Source: Polaromonas sp. C04
Lineage (GTDB): Bacteria; Pseudomonadota; Gammaproteobacteria; Burkholderiales; Burkholderiaceae_C
Reading direction: 5' to 3'
DNA length: 44,362 nucleotides
Assembly: GCF_002002705.1 (NCBI RefSeq)
Contig: NZ_MUNS01000043.1
Span: forward strand, 1 to 44,362
In this document: one piece after another, positions 17,287 to 28,039 of the stretch
How the letters are laid out: each line of letters begins with the position of its first letter
Position numbering within the stretch: the first letter of the stretch is position 1
The notes under the pieces: model-generated
The model's input: the letters and a program-made list of their open reading frames with translations, nothing else
Databases searched by the model: none
What the model was told of the DNA's origin: nothing
Translations under genes and position numbers: made by a program

Positions 17287-18414
17287 TCACAGCGCGCGCT
17301 GGATGATGATTTTCTGTACGTCGGAGGTGCCTTCGTAAATCTGGCACACGCGCACGTCGCGATAGACGCGCTCGACCGGGAAGTCGCTCACATAGCCGTA
17401 GCCACCCAGCGTCTGGATCGCAGCGCTGCAGACCTGCTCGGCCATTTCGCTGGCGAACAGCTTGGCCATGGCGGCCTCCTTGAGGCACGGGCGGCCCGCG
17501 TCACGCAGGCTCGCGGCGTGCCAGATCAATTGCCGCGCCGCTTCTATTTTCATAGCGCACTCCGCAAGCCGGAAGCCGACTGCCTGGTGATTGATGATGA
17601 AAGTGCCAAAACTCTCGCGCTCCTTCGCATAGGCCACGGCGCAGTCGAACGCGCTGCGCGCCATGCCTACGCTCTGCGCGGCAATGCCGATGCGCCCGCC
17701 CTCCAGCCCACCCAGCGCGATCTTGTAGCCCTCGCCCTCCAGGCCGATCAGATTCTCCGCCGGAATGCGGCAGTTCTCGAAGTTGATCTGCGCCGTGTCA
17801 CTGCTGTGCTGGCCCAGCTTGTCCTCGATGCGCGCGACCACATAGCCGGGGTTGTTGGTCGGCACCAGAAAGGCGCTCATGCCCTTTTTGCCCGCGCCCT
17901 TGTCGGTGACGGCGATGACGATGGCCACCTGGCCGTTCTTGCCGCTGGTGATGAACTGCTTGACGCCGTTGATGACATATTCATCGCCCTGGCGGGTCGC
18001 GGTGGTGCGCAGCCCCGACGCATCGCTGCCCACATGCGGCTCGGTCAGGCAGAACGCGCCCAGCATCCGGCCCTGCGCCAGCGGGGTCAGCCATTGCTTT
18101 TTTTGCGCCGCATTGCCGTAGCGCAGCAGGATCGCGTTGACCGGGCAATTCGTGACGCTAATGGCGGTGCTGGTGCCGCCGTCGCCGGCCGCGATTTCTT
18201 CCAGCACGAGAGCCAGTGTCACGTAATCCAGATGGGCGCCGCCGAACTCCTCGGGCACGCAGATGCCGTAGGCGCCGAGCTCGGCCAGGCCCTGGTGCGC
18301 TTCTTTCGGGAAGTGATGCGTCTTGTCCCACGCCGGCGCGTTCGGCCACAGCTGTTCCTGGGCGAAAGCGCGCACGGCGTCGCGAATCATTTCCTGGTCT
18401 TGGGTCAGTAGCAT
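17287..18414 (-). CDS. acyl-CoA dehydrogenase
   Basis: A 375-residue FAD-dependent acyl-CoA dehydrogenase that oxidises acyl-CoA to enoyl-CoA and passes electrons to ETF. FAD and substrate signatures are visible (AFCLTEPHVGSDASG; QFITSGKNG; LGGYGYVSDFPVER), and the catalytic Glu is in the C-terminal IYEGTSDVQ, the position used by short- and medium-chain enzymes. ATG 18414 is chosen because MLLTQDQEMIRDAV is the usual start; a TTG at 18447 would add 11 unconserved residues. It stands apart from the leucine-type cluster, divergent from a porin gene. Chain-length preference cannot be told. Confidence 0.93.
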   Translation of the reverse strand: MLLTQDQEMIRDAVRAFAQEQLWPNAPAWDKTHHFPKEAHQGLAELGAYGICVPEEFGGAHLDYVTLALVLEEIAAGDGGTSTAISVTNCPVNAILLRYGNAAQKKQWLTPLAQGRMLGAFCLTEPHVGSDASGLRTTATRQGDEYVINGVKQFITSGKNGQVAIVIAVTDKGAGKKGMSAFLVPTNNPGYVVARIEDKLGQHSSDTAQINFENCRIPAENLIGLEGEGYKIALGGLEGGRIGIAAQSVGMARSAFDCAVAYAKERESFGTFIINHQAVGFRLAECAMKIEAARQLIWHAASLRDAGRPCLKEAAMAKLFASEMAEQVCSAAIQTLGGYGYVSDFPVERVYRDVRVCQIYEGTSDVQKIIIQRAL

Positions 18415-18533
18415 GGTGCGGGGCGTGGGTGTTGACGTATGTTTCAATTATGCTGCTGCATCCCCACGCAGTGCCCGTCCCCCCGGTCGCGGGTTCATTC
18501 CCAGGCCTGCCTTCAGCCTTAAAGTAGAAAATT

Positions 18534-19865
18534 GTGAATCTGGCATTCCGGAAATTCTTCGCAGCCGCATGCTTGCTCGGCCTGCCCTACGGTGCGATGG
18601 CGGCCAGCGCAAGCCCGCAGGACACGACGGCGGAGCCGTGGAGCATCCACGGGCAGCTGACCAACACCACGCAGTGGCACCCTGCGTTTCAGGCGCCTTA
18701 CAGCGGAACCAACAGCCTGTCGCCGCGCAGCGACAGTGCAGAAAGCACCGACATGACCCTGTTCCTCGGTGCGCGCCTGTGGCAGGGCGGTGCCCTTTAC
18801 CTGAACCCCGAGATCAACCAGGGTTTCGGCCTGAGCGACACGACGGGTGTTGCCGGCTTTCCCAGTGGCGAAGCCAGCCGGGTGGGGGCGAACACACCTT
18901 ACGCTCGCCTGCCCCGCGCGTTCATCCGCCAGGTCATCGATCTGGGCGGTGCCGCGGTGCCGGTGCAGGCCGGGGCGAATCAGCTCGGCGGTAGCCAGGC
19001 GGCAGACAACCTCACCGTGACGGTAGGCAAGTTTTCGGTCGTCGACATTTTTGACACCAACAGCTACGCGCACGACGCCCGTGCGGACTTTCTGAACTGG
19101 TCCGTTGTGGATGGGGGCGCCTTCGACTACGCGGCCGACGCCTGGGGCTATACCGTGGGCGCGGCCGTGGAGTGGACGCGCTCCTGGTGGACCCTGCGCA
19201 CCGGCCTGTTCGATCTCTCGACCGTGCCCAACGGGGAGCAGCTGGATCCTCGTTTCAAGCAATATGAATGGGTGGGCGAGCTGGAAGCACGCCATCAACT
19301 CTTCGGCCACCCGGGCAAGGTGAAGCTGCTGGGCTTTGTGAACCGCGCCAACATGGGCCGCTATGCGGACGCACTGGGTCTGGCGCAGCAAACGGGCGCT
19401 GCGCCGGACACGGCGCTGGTGCGGCGTTTTGCCTCCCGCGCCGGCGCGGTGCTCAATATCGAGCAGGAGGTGGCGCCTGACCTGGGCATTTTTGCCCGTG
19501 CCAGCGTGAACAACGGCAGCCGGGAAGCCTACGAGTTCACCGACATCAACCGATCGCTGTCCGCGGGCCTTGCCCTGCAGGGCGACCGCTGGGGCCGGCA
19601 CGACGACACGGTGGGCGTCGCGGCAGTGGTGAACGGTCTATCGGACGCGGCACGCGCGTATTTCGCCGCCGGCGGCCTGGGCGTCCTCATCGGCGACGGG
19701 CAGCTCAGTTACGGCACGGAACGGATCGCCGAGATGTATTACAGCTGGCAGGTGCAAAAGCATGTTGCCATCACCTTCAACTTCCAGCATGTCGTCAACC
19801 CGGGCTATAACCGGGATCGCGGCCCGGTGCCCTTGGTCGCGCTGCGGATGCACGCCGAATTCTGA
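18534..19865 (+). CDS. carbohydrate-selective porin-like outer membrane protein
   Basis: A 443-residue outer membrane beta-barrel resembling the OprB carbohydrate porin group. It has a Sec signal peptide (about residues 1-24, ending GAMAA), an early FLGARLWQGGALYLNPEINQGFG strand pair typical of these porins, KFSVVDIFDTN, and many alternating beta strands, with a C-terminal Phe (RMHAEF) as used by the BAM machinery. The start is a GTG at 18534; no strong Shine-Dalgarno is seen. It is divergent from an acyl-CoA dehydrogenase, which need not be related. Transported solute is unknown. Confidence 0.85.
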   Translation: MNLAFRKFFAAACLLGLPYGAMAASASPQDTTAEPWSIHGQLTNTTQWHPAFQAPYSGTNSLSPRSDSAESTDMTLFLGARLWQGGALYLNPEINQGFGLSDTTGVAGFPSGEASRVGANTPYARLPRAFIRQVIDLGGAAVPVQAGANQLGGSQAADNLTVTVGKFSVVDIFDTNSYAHDARADFLNWSVVDGGAFDYAADAWGYTVGAAVEWTRSWWTLRTGLFDLSTVPNGEQLDPRFKQYEWVGELEARHQLFGHPGKVKLLGFVNRANMGRYADALGLAQQTGAAPDTALVRRFASRAGAVLNIEQEVAPDLGIFARASVNNGSREAYEFTDINRSLSAGLALQGDRWGRHDDTVGVAAVVNGLSDAARAYFAAGGLGVLIGDGQLSYGTERIAEMYYSWQVQKHVAITFNFQHVVNPGYNRDRGPVPLVALRMHAEF

Positions 19866-19872
19866 AGCATGA

Positions 19873-19887
19873 GCCGCCGGTGGCGGC
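19873..19887. terminator. small hairpin between convergent genes
   Basis: GCCGCC-GGT-GGCGGC lies between the convergent porin and thiolase stops and could serve either strand. It is short and has no T run. Confidence 0.3.
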
Positions 19888-19901
19888 CCGACAGCGGCGC
19901 G

Positions 19902-21083
19902 TTACAGCAGTTCCAGCGCCACCGCGGTCGCTTCGCCGCCGCCGATGCACAGGGTGGCAATGCCGCGCTTGAGTCCGCGCGCGCGCAGGGCGTACATCAA
20001 GGTGACCATGATGCGGGCGCCGCTGGCGCCAATCGGATGCCCCAGGGCGCAGGCGCCGCCGTTGACGTTAACGATTTCATGCGGAATCGACAGCTCGGTC
20101 ATCAGCGCCATCGGCACCACGGCAAAGGCTTCGTTGATTTCCCACAGGTCCACGTCCTTCGCACCCCAGCCGGTCTTGGCCAGCAGCTTTTGCACAGCGC
20201 CCACCGGCGCGGTGGCAAACCAGTTGGGCTCCTGCGCGTGCGTGGTGTGGCCGACGATGCGCGCCAGCGGCTTGGTGCCCAGCCGGGCCGCGGTCGCAGC
20301 CCCCATCAGCACCAGCGCGGCGGCGCCGTCGTTGATGGACGAGCTGGACGCGGCGGTGATGGTGCCGTCTTTCTTGAAGGCGGGTTTGAGTTGCGGGATC
20401 TTGTCGAGCTTGACCTTGCCCGGGCCTTCGTCGATGGCAATCACCGCCTCGCCGGCGCGGCTCTTGACCGTGACGGGCGTGATCTCGGCCCGGAACGCTC
20501 CTGATTCCGTAGCAGCCTTGGCACGCTGGACGCTGGCTATGGCGAATTTGTCCTGTGCTTCACGGGTAAAGCTGTATTTGGCCGCGCAGTCTTCACCGAA
20601 CGTTCCCATGGAGCGACCGGGCTCATAGGCGTCTTCCAGCCCGTCGAGCATCATGTGGTCGAAAATCCGGTCGTGGCCCATGCGGTAGCCGCCGCGCGCC
20701 TTTTGCAGCAGGTAGGGCGCGTTGGTCATGCTCTCCATGCCGCCGGCCACCATGACATCAAAGCTGCCCGCCAGCAGCATGTCGTGCGCCAGCATGGCGG
20801 CCTTCATGCCGGAGCCGCACATCTTGGACAGCGTGACCGCGCCCGCGCTCTTGGGCAGCCCGCCCTTGAATGCCGCCTGGCGCGCCGGCGCCTGGCCCTG
20901 CCCCGCCATCAGGCAGTTGCCAAACAGCACCTCGCCGACCAGGTCGGGCGCAATGCCGGCGCGCTCGACCGCCGCCCTGATGGCCGCGCCGCCCAGGTCG
21001 TGCGCCGCGAGGCTGGAAAAATCGCCCTGGAAGGCGCCCATGGGGGTGCGGGCCGCACCGACAATAACGATGGAATCAGACAT
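19902..21083 (-). CDS. acetyl-CoA acetyltransferase (thiolase)
   Basis: A 393-residue degradative or biosynthetic thiolase that interconverts two acetyl-CoA and acetoacetyl-CoA. All catalytic residues are present: Cys89 in SKMCGSGMKA, His349 in GGACALGHPIGASGAR and Cys379 in TLCIGGGEATAV. AAGGA lies eight or nine bases before ATG 21083. A palindromic operator at 21127-21148, about 45 bases upstream, matches the one beside the MerR-type gene at 27514, so regulation together with the isovaleryl-CoA dehydrogenase run is likely. In leucine catabolism this enzyme would cleave acetoacetyl-CoA, the product made from acetoacetate. A role in polyhydroxybutyrate synthesis is the alternative. Confidence 0.95.
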   Translation of the reverse strand: MSDSIVIVGAARTPMGAFQGDFSSLAAHDLGGAAIRAAVERAGIAPDLVGEVLFGNCLMAGQGQAPARQAAFKGGLPKSAGAVTLSKMCGSGMKAAMLAHDMLLAGSFDVMVAGGMESMTNAPYLLQKARGGYRMGHDRIFDHMMLDGLEDAYEPGRSMGTFGEDCAAKYSFTREAQDKFAIASVQRAKAATESGAFRAEITPVTVKSRAGEAVIAIDEGPGKVKLDKIPQLKPAFKKDGTITAASSSSINDGAAALVLMGAATAARLGTKPLARIVGHTTHAQEPNWFATAPVGAVQKLLAKTGWGAKDVDLWEINEAFAVVPMALMTELSIPHEIVNVNGGACALGHPIGASGARIMVTLMYALRARGLKRGIATLCIGGGEATAVALELL

Positions 21084-21126
21084 GATTTTTTCCTTGCAAA
21101 AGAAGAGCGATCCGAATCAACCACAG

Positions 21127-21148
21127 TTGACGTTTACGTAAACGTCAA
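21127..21148. promoter_or_regulatory. LiuR-type operator upstream of thiolase
   Basis: TTGACGTTTAC is followed directly by its exact reverse complement, a perfect 22-base palindrome. On the minus strand it carries TTGACG as a possible -35, with a weak TGTGGT 17 bases later. Its core is shared with the site at 28001-28021. Binding by the MerR-family protein encoded at 27514-27918 is inferred. Confidence 0.65.
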
Positions 21149-21188
21149 TTCTGACAGAATCGGTGCACGATGCAAGCCGGCACGCCTT

Positions 21189-23075
<1,887 letters not shown>

Positions 23076-23167
23076 TCAATGGCACATTGCTCCGAAGGAC
23101 GGTGACAACCATGCGAACTGAAAGGAGACGACACGATGCCCCCAAGGGGACGTACAGACCATCGTCT

Positions 23168-23250
23168 GGCTCTTCTTACGCCGGTACAAGCCGGATCAAG
23201 TTCGCGGGTTTGGAAACCATCTCAGCGCAGATCCTGCGCACCCCGGGCGG
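23168..23250 (-). promoter_or_regulatory. TPP riboswitch (THI element) for thiC
   Basis: On the minus strand the leader shows the THI-element hallmarks in order: GGGGTGC, then GCTGAGATGG, AAACCC, GAACTTGATCC and GGCTTGTACCGGCGTAAGAAG. These form the pyrimidine-sensing and pyrophosphate-sensing helices. It ends about 110 bases before thiC. A translation-blocking expression platform near the AGGAG site is the likely mode. Confidence 0.93.
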
Positions 23251-23283
23251 CGCCAGTATAGGCGATTCGCCGCCGCCGCGCGA

Positions 23284-25098
23284 CTATGACAAATCGGTTT
23301 CCCCGTCCGTCGGGTTGAAGCGCTTTTTCTGGTCATAGGGAAACACGTCGTACACGTGCCCCTGCGCGATGCGCTCCTTGTGCGCCTGCCAGAACGAGGC
23401 ATCGAGCAGGTCGGCGTGGTGTTCGAGGAAGACCGCACGCACCTGCGGATTGCCGAGCAGGAAGGGGCCAAAGGTTTCGGGAAAGACGTCGTGCGGGCCG
23501 ACCGTGTACCAGACCTCGCCGCTCATCTCTTCCTCTTCGTTGCGCGGCTCGGGCACGCGGCGGAAGTTGCAGTCGGTGATGTACTCGATCTCGTCGTAGT
23601 CGTAGAACACCACCTTGCCATTGCGCGTGACGCCGAAATTTTTCCACAGCATGTCGCCCGGAAAGATGTTGGCGGCCACCAGGTCCTTGATCGCGTTGCC
23701 GTACTCGATCACGACGCGTTCGACCTGCGCCCTGGCGTGCGGATCGCCCGGCCCCGCGTCGAAGGCCTCCTGCAGGTAGATATTGAGCGGGATCATGCGC
23801 CGCTCGATATACAGGTGCTTGATGATGACCTCGAGATGGCCATCGCCGTCGCGGTCGCTGATCTCGAGCTGGCTCGGTGCGAACTTGCGGATTTCCTCGA
23901 TCAGAGCGTCCTCGAAGCGCTCGCGCGGAAACGCCACCTCGCGGTATTCCAGCGTGTCGGCCATGCGGCCCACGCGGTCGTGCTGCTTGACCAGCAGGTA
24001 CTTGGCCTTGATCTGTTCGCGCGTGGTTTCCTTTTGCGGCGGGAAGTAATCCTTGATAAGCTTGAACACGAACGGGAACGAGGGCAGGTCGAACACCAGC
24101 ATTACCATGCCCTTGATGCCGGGCGCGATGCGAAAGCGGTCGGTGGAATAGCGCAGGTGCTGCAAAAAATCGCGGTAGAACAGCGTCTTGCCCTGCTTGG
24201 CCAGGCCCAGCGCGTTGTAGATTTCGGTGCGCTGCTTGCGCGGCATCAGGCTGCGCAGGAATTGCACCCAGGCCGAGGGAATCTCCATATCCACCATGAA
24301 GTAGGCGCGCGCAAAGCTGAACAGCATCAGCAAATCGTCTTCGCCGAACAACGCCGCATCGATCACCAGCTTGCCATGCCGGTTGTGCAGGATCGGCAGG
24401 GCAAACGGGATCTCGGTGAAACCGTTGATGATCTTGCCGACCACGTAGGCGCCCTTGTTGCGAAAGAACAGACCGGACAGCACCTGGAACTGGAAATTGG
24501 CGCGCAGCTTGGCGTCGCCGAGCCGCCTTTTCATCGCTTGCAAGACATACCCGGTATCGCGGTCCAGGTCTTCAAACGGGCGACGCAGGTCGAAGTCGTT
24601 CACCAGTTGCTTGAACACCTCGCGCATGTTCTCGCGCGTGGGATAGTAGGCATGGTAGGTGGGGCGTGCGGTGCGTTCGGGGTTCTCGATGTACTCGGTG
24701 CTGACCGCCGGCCGCACGAAAATGAAATCGTTGTGAAAGTGCGTGCGGTGCAGGATCCTGGTGGTGACCGAATTGAAAAAGGTTTCGGCCAGCTCGGGCT
24801 GGTAGTGGTCCACCAGCAGGCCGATGTAGTGCAGCTTGATCTGCTGCCACACGTCCATGGGCAGCGCGCCGGCCTTGAATTCGCGCTCGAGCCGGGTGAA
24901 GCATTCACGCACGCGCAGGTCATAAAACTCGATGCGCTCGCGCTGCGCGCGCTGCTGCCCGTGCCAGTCGGCGGTCTCGAAGCGGTGCTTGGCGCGGGCC
25001 GACTCGGTGCGGAACAACCGGTAGTGGCGGTTGAAGCCGTCCACCATGGCCTTGGCGATGTCGTAGGCCAGCGGCGAGTCCAGGCGCTGGGGGAACAA
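23284..25098 (-). CDS. aceK: isocitrate dehydrogenase kinase/phosphatase
   Basis: AceK phosphorylates and dephosphorylates isocitrate dehydrogenase, steering isocitrate to the glyoxylate shunt during growth on acetyl-CoA sources. The sequence has the ATP-binding signature [26 protein letters not shown] and the kinase-like [23 protein letters not shown] (catalytic region) in the C-terminal half, with [24 protein letters not shown] at the start. I place the start at TTG 25098: it directly precedes the conserved N-terminus, GGAG lies nine bases upstream, and it is five bases after the carbonic anhydrase stop; no ATG fits. This gives 604 residues, normal for the family. It is the last gene of the isovaleryl-CoA dehydrogenase run. 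Confidence 0.96.
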   Translation of the reverse strand: MFPQRLDSPLAYDIAKAMVDGFNRHYRLFRTESARAKHRFETADWHGQQRAQRERIEFYDLRVRECFTRLEREFKAGALPMDVWQQIKLHYIGLLVDHYQPELAETFFNSVTTRILHRTHFHNDFIFVRPAVSTEYIENPERTARPTYHAYYPTRENMREVFKQLVNDFDLRRPFEDLDRDTGYVLQAMKRRLGDAKLRANFQFQVLSGLFFRNKGAYVVGKIINGFTEIPFALPILHNRHGKLVIDAALFGEDDLLMLFSFARAYFMVDMEIPSAWVQFLRSLMPRKQRTEIYNALGLAKQGKTLFYRDFLQHLRYSTDRFRIAPGIKGMVMLVFDLPSFPFVFKLIKDYFPPQKETTREQIKAKYLLVKQHDRVGRMADTLEYREVAFPRERFEDALIEEIRKFAPSQLEISDRDGDGHLEVIIKHLYIERRMIPLNIYLQEAFDAGPGDPHARAQVERVVIEYGNAIKDLVAANIFPGDMLWKNFGVTRNGKVVFYDYDEIEYITDCNFRRVPEPRNEEEEMSGEVWYTVGPHDVFPETFGPFLLGNPQVRAVFLEHHADLLDASFWQAHKERIAQGHVYDVFPYDQKKRFNPTDGETDLS

Positions 25099-25103
25099 GC
25101 TAA

Positions 25104-25763
25104 CTAACTCCGTGCGGCGATCACGGCGGCGATGGCGGCGCGGTACTGGGGCTGCAGGGTTTCGGAGCTGGAGACGGTCATCTTCAGGTCCTGCAGGAGT
25201 CCGTCGTTCACGCCGAAGGCCCAGCCGTGAATGCTGACCTTCTGGCCGCGCCCCCAGGCGTCCAGCATCACGGTGCCGACGCAGATATTCACCACCTGCT
25301 CGATCACGTTGATGTCGCACAGGGCGTCGGCGCGGTTCGCCGCCGGCAGGGCATCGAGCAGCGCCTGATGGCGATCGCGCACGTCCTGAATGTGGCGGAT
25401 CCAGTTGTCGGCCATGCCGATGCGCGCATTTTCCAGCGCCGCACCCACGCCACCACAGCCGTAGTGGCCCACTACCATGATGTGCTCGACCTTGAGCCGC
25501 TCGACCGCGAACTGGATCGCCGACCAGGCATTCAGATCCGAATGCACCACCACGTTGGCGACATTGCGGTGCACGAACACCTCACCCGGATCGAGTCCGG
25601 TGATCTGGTTCGCCGGCACCCGGCTGTCGGAGCAGCCGATCCACATGTATTTGGGCGTTTGCTGCTTCACCAGGCTGGTGAAGAAGCCGGGACGCTCGCG
25701 CTCCATCTGCGCGGCCCAGTTGCGATTGTGGACGAACAGCTCGTCAATATTGGGTGTAGTCAT
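25104..25763 (-). CDS. can: beta-class carbonic anhydrase
   Basis: A 219-residue beta-carbonic anhydrase that interconverts carbon dioxide and bicarbonate. The zinc ligands are Cys44 (in GCSDSR, with the Asp46-Arg48 dyad), His100 and Cys103 (in VVGHYGCGG). Gly-rich GVGAAL follows as usual. It sits between isovaleryl-CoA dehydrogenase and aceK with short gaps (35 and 5 bases). Bicarbonate supply for methylcrotonyl-CoA or other biotin carboxylases is an attractive reason for the linkage, but this is inference. Confidence 0.96.
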   Translation of the reverse strand: MTTPNIDELFVHNRNWAAQMERERPGFFTSLVKQQTPKYMWIGCSDSRVPANQITGLDPGEVFVHRNVANVVVHSDLNAWSAIQFAVERLKVEHIMVVGHYGCGGVGAALENARIGMADNWIRHIQDVRDRHQALLDALPAANRADALCDINVIEQVVNICVGTVMLDAWGRGQKVSIHGWAFGVNDGLLQDLKMTVSSSETLQPQYRAAIAAVIAARS

Positions 25764-25798
25764 GGGGTGATTTTAATTTAGGGGACATCTGCAACGCC

Positions 25799-26977
25799 TC
25801 ACATCGTCTCGCTGAACAATTCGCGCCCGATCAGCATGCGGCGGATTTCGCTGGTGCCTGCGCCGATTTCATACAGCTTGGCGTCGCGCCACAGGCGCCC
25901 CAGCGGGTACTCGTTGATGTAGCCGTTGCCGCCGAAAATCTGGATGCCGTCGCCGGCCATGCGGGTGGCCTGTTCGGCACACCACAGGATCAGGCTGGCG
26001 CAGTCCTTGCGCACCTGGCGCACGTGCTCGCTGCCCAGCGCATCGAGGTTCTTGCCCACGGTGTAGCAGTAGGCGCGGCCGGCCTGCAGCACGGTGTACA
26101 TGTCGGCGACCTTGCCCTGGATCAGCTGGAACTCGCCGATGCTCTGGCCGAACTGCTTGCGGTCGTGGATGTAGGGCACCACGTTGTCCATCACCGCCTG
26201 CATGATGCCGATCGGCCCGGCCGACAGCACCGCGCGCTCGTAGTCGAGCCCGCTCATCAGCACCCTGGCGCCGCCGTTCAGCCCGCCCAGAATCTGGCTG
26301 GCCGGCACCTCGACGTTGTGGAACACCAGCTCGCCCGTGTGGCTGCCGCGCATGCCGAGCTTGTCGAGCTTTTGCGCAATGGAAAAGCCCTTCATGCCCT
26401 TTTCGATGATGAAGGCGGTGACCCCGCGCGCGCCGAGCTCGGGCTCGGTCTTGGCATACACCACCAGCGTGTCGGCGTCGGGCCCGTTGGTGATCCACAT
26501 CTTGTTGCCGTTCAGCAGGTAGAAGCCGCCCTTGTCCTCGGCCTTGAGCTTCATGCTGATCACGTCGGAGCCCGCGCCCGGCTCGCTCATGGCCAGCGCG
26601 CCGACGTGCTCGCCGGAGATCAGCTTGGGCAGGTATTTCTTGCGCTGGGCCTCGCTGCCGTTGCGCTTGAGCTGGTTCACGCACAGATTGCTGTGCGCGC
26701 CGTAGGACAGGCCCACCGAGGCGCTGGCGCGCGAGATTTCTTCCATCGCGATCATGTGCGCGAGGTAGCCCATGTTGGCGCCGCCATACTCTTCGCTTAC
26801 GGTGATGCCGAGCACGCCCAGATCGCCCATCTTGCGCCACAGATCCATCGGAAACTGGTCGCTGCGGTCGATCTCCGCCGCGCGCGGCGCAATCTCGGTC
26901 TGCGCAAAATCGTGCACGGCGTCTCGCAGGGCATCGATGTCTTCGCCGAGCTGAAAGTTGAGTCCTGGCATGTTCAT
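25799..26977 (-). CDS. liuA: isovaleryl-CoA dehydrogenase
   Basis: A 392-residue acyl-CoA dehydrogenase that converts isovaleryl-CoA to 3-methylcrotonyl-CoA in leucine breakdown. The assignment to the isovaleryl-CoA group rests on the catalytic Glu being in [13 protein letters not shown] (the IVD-specific position) while the usual C-terminal site reads [12 protein letters not shown], with no Glu before Gly-Thr. FAD motifs ([35 protein letters not shown]) are intact. It lies between the thioesterase (36 bases upstream) and carbonic anhydrase genes. The methylcrotonyl-CoA carboxylase and HMG-CoA lyase genes that often follow are not in the window. Confidence 0.94.
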   Translation of the reverse strand: MNMPGLNFQLGEDIDALRDAVHDFAQTEIAPRAAEIDRSDQFPMDLWRKMGDLGVLGITVSEEYGGANMGYLAHMIAMEEISRASASVGLSYGAHSNLCVNQLKRNGSEAQRKKYLPKLISGEHVGALAMSEPGAGSDVISMKLKAEDKGGFYLLNGNKMWITNGPDADTLVVYAKTEPELGARGVTAFIIEKGMKGFSIAQKLDKLGMRGSHTGELVFHNVEVPASQILGGLNGGARVLMSGLDYERAVLSAGPIGIMQAVMDNVVPYIHDRKQFGQSIGEFQLIQGKVADMYTVLQAGRAYCYTVGKNLDALGSEHVRQVRKDCASLILWCAEQATRMAGDGIQIFGGNGYINEYPLGRLWRDAKLYEIGAGTSEIRRMLIGRELFSETM

Positions 26978-27013
26978 GGTGTGTCTCTGCTGTCGGAGGT
27001 GGAATAAAACAGG

Positions 27014-27481
27014 TTAATAGGTTTTGGGCACAGGCACCAGCGTTTGCTGCATCACCGCGCAGTCGCTTTGCCTGCCGTGCTGGTCCAGATGCACCACCTG
27101 CGCGGTGGTCACGACGATGCGCTTGCCGGCCTTGACCACACGCCCGGTGGCCCGCAGTTCGCCGCCCTGGTAGGCGGCCAGGAAGTTGATCTTGTACTCG
27201 ACCGTGGTCACCTCCATGCCCTCGGGCACGAGGGTCAGCGCGGCATAGCCGCCGGCAATGTCGGCCAGCGCGCCCATCGCGCCGCCATGAAAACCGCCCT
27301 GCTGCTGCGTGACCTTGTCCGAATGGGGCAGGGCAATCTCGCACAGGCCGGGCGCCACGCGCAGCAGCCGCGCGCCCAGATGCCGCATCATGCCCTGCCG
27401 GCTGAAGCTGGCCTCGATGCGCCGGAACAGCCCGGCGTCAGGCGCGTCGGGGGGAGATGTCGCAGGAGTGGGTTCGGTCAT
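27014..27481 (-). CDS. PaaI-family hotdog thioesterase
   Basis: A 155-residue hotdog-fold acyl-CoA thioesterase. The key motif HGGAMGALADIAGGYAAL (about residues 63-80) contains the residues that activate water in the PaaI/YbgC-like group, and TTVEYKINFLAAYQGGELRATGRVVKAGKRIVVTTAQV forms the rest of the fold. It probably releases CoA from branched or aromatic acyl-CoA and so guards the CoA pool. It follows the MerR-type regulator by 32 bases and precedes isovaleryl-CoA dehydrogenase by 36, consistent with one transcript. Substrate is inferred from context only. Confidence 0.9.
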   Translation of the reverse strand: MTEPTPATSPPDAPDAGLFRRIEASFSRQGMMRHLGARLLRVAPGLCEIALPHSDKVTQQQGGFHGGAMGALADIAGGYAALTLVPEGMEVTTVEYKINFLAAYQGGELRATGRVVKAGKRIVVTTAQVVHLDQHGRQSDCAVMQQTLVPVPKTY

Positions 27482-27513
27482 GAGGTGGGAAGATTGAAGT
27501 TGACGTGAATGCG

Positions 27514-27918
27514 CTAGCGGGCTTTTTCGGCCTTTTCGACCTTGGCCAGCAGGGCCCTCGCCTCTTTTTCGTGCGTTTTGACCTCTTCCAGATTCGCCTG
27601 CAATTCGGCCATCTGCTGCTCCAGCTGCTGGCGGTGATTCGACAGCACGGCCAGGAATTTCTTCAGCTGCGGCGCGGTGTCGCGCGGGCTGTCGTAGCTG
27701 TCGATGATCTCCCGGGCCTCCGTCAGGCTCAGCCCCAGCCGTTTGGCGCGCAGCGTCAGCTTGAGCCGGGTGCGGTCACGCGCGCTGTACACGCGGTTGC
27801 GCCCGCCGGGGCCCTCGCGTTCGGGCTGCAGCAGTTGCATGTCCTCATAAAAGCGGATGGCGCGCGTGGTCAGGTCGAACTCTTTCGCAAGGTCGCTGAT
27901 CGTGTAGGTGATGGCCAT
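27514..27918 (-). CDS. liuR: MerR-family regulator, LiuR-type
   Basis: A 134-residue MerR-type regulator. The N-terminal winged helix-turn-helix reads YTISDLAKEFDLTTRAIRFYEDMQLLQPERE, then RNRVYSARDRTRLKLTLRAKRLGLSLTEAREII; residues about 85-134 form a long coiled coil ending in Lys/Ala-rich sequence. No metal-binding cysteines are present, unlike CueR or MerR itself, which fits an acyl-CoA or amino acid catabolic regulator such as LiuR. ATG 27918 begins the conserved MAITYTISDLAKEF; the frame stays open to 27966 without need. A palindromic operator with a promoter lies about 75-100 bases upstream, and the same palindrome precedes the thiolase gene. Confidence 0.88.
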   Translation of the reverse strand: MAITYTISDLAKEFDLTTRAIRFYEDMQLLQPEREGPGGRNRVYSARDRTRLKLTLRAKRLGLSLTEAREIIDSYDSPRDTAPQLKKFLAVLSNHRQQLEQQMAELQANLEEVKTHEKEARALLAKVEKAEKAR

Positions 27919-27992
27919 GGCGGGAAATGTGCGATGCGGGAAGGTTTTACCGAAGTGACACTGCAAAGGGGGTGATGTCCCTACAATGCACG

Positions 27993-28021
27993 ATTACACC
28001 TTACGTTTACGTAAACGTCAA
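27993..28021 (-). promoter_or_regulatory. liuR promoter with overlapping operator
   Basis: On the minus strand TTGACG (28021-28016) and TGTAAT (27998-27993) are separated by exactly 17 bases and the palindrome ACGTTTACGTAAACGT (28003-28018) lies on the -35 and spacer. Binding there would control the liuR operon and the divergent MBL gene at once. The core matches the thiolase operator at 21127-21148. Confidence 0.65.
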
Positions 28022-28039
28022 CATCAACCGGCCTCCTTC

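Noticed and set aside
27986-28039. Upstream start for the MBL-fold gene
   Set aside because: It would make the operator at 28001-28021 coding and adds Arg/Gln-rich unconserved residues.
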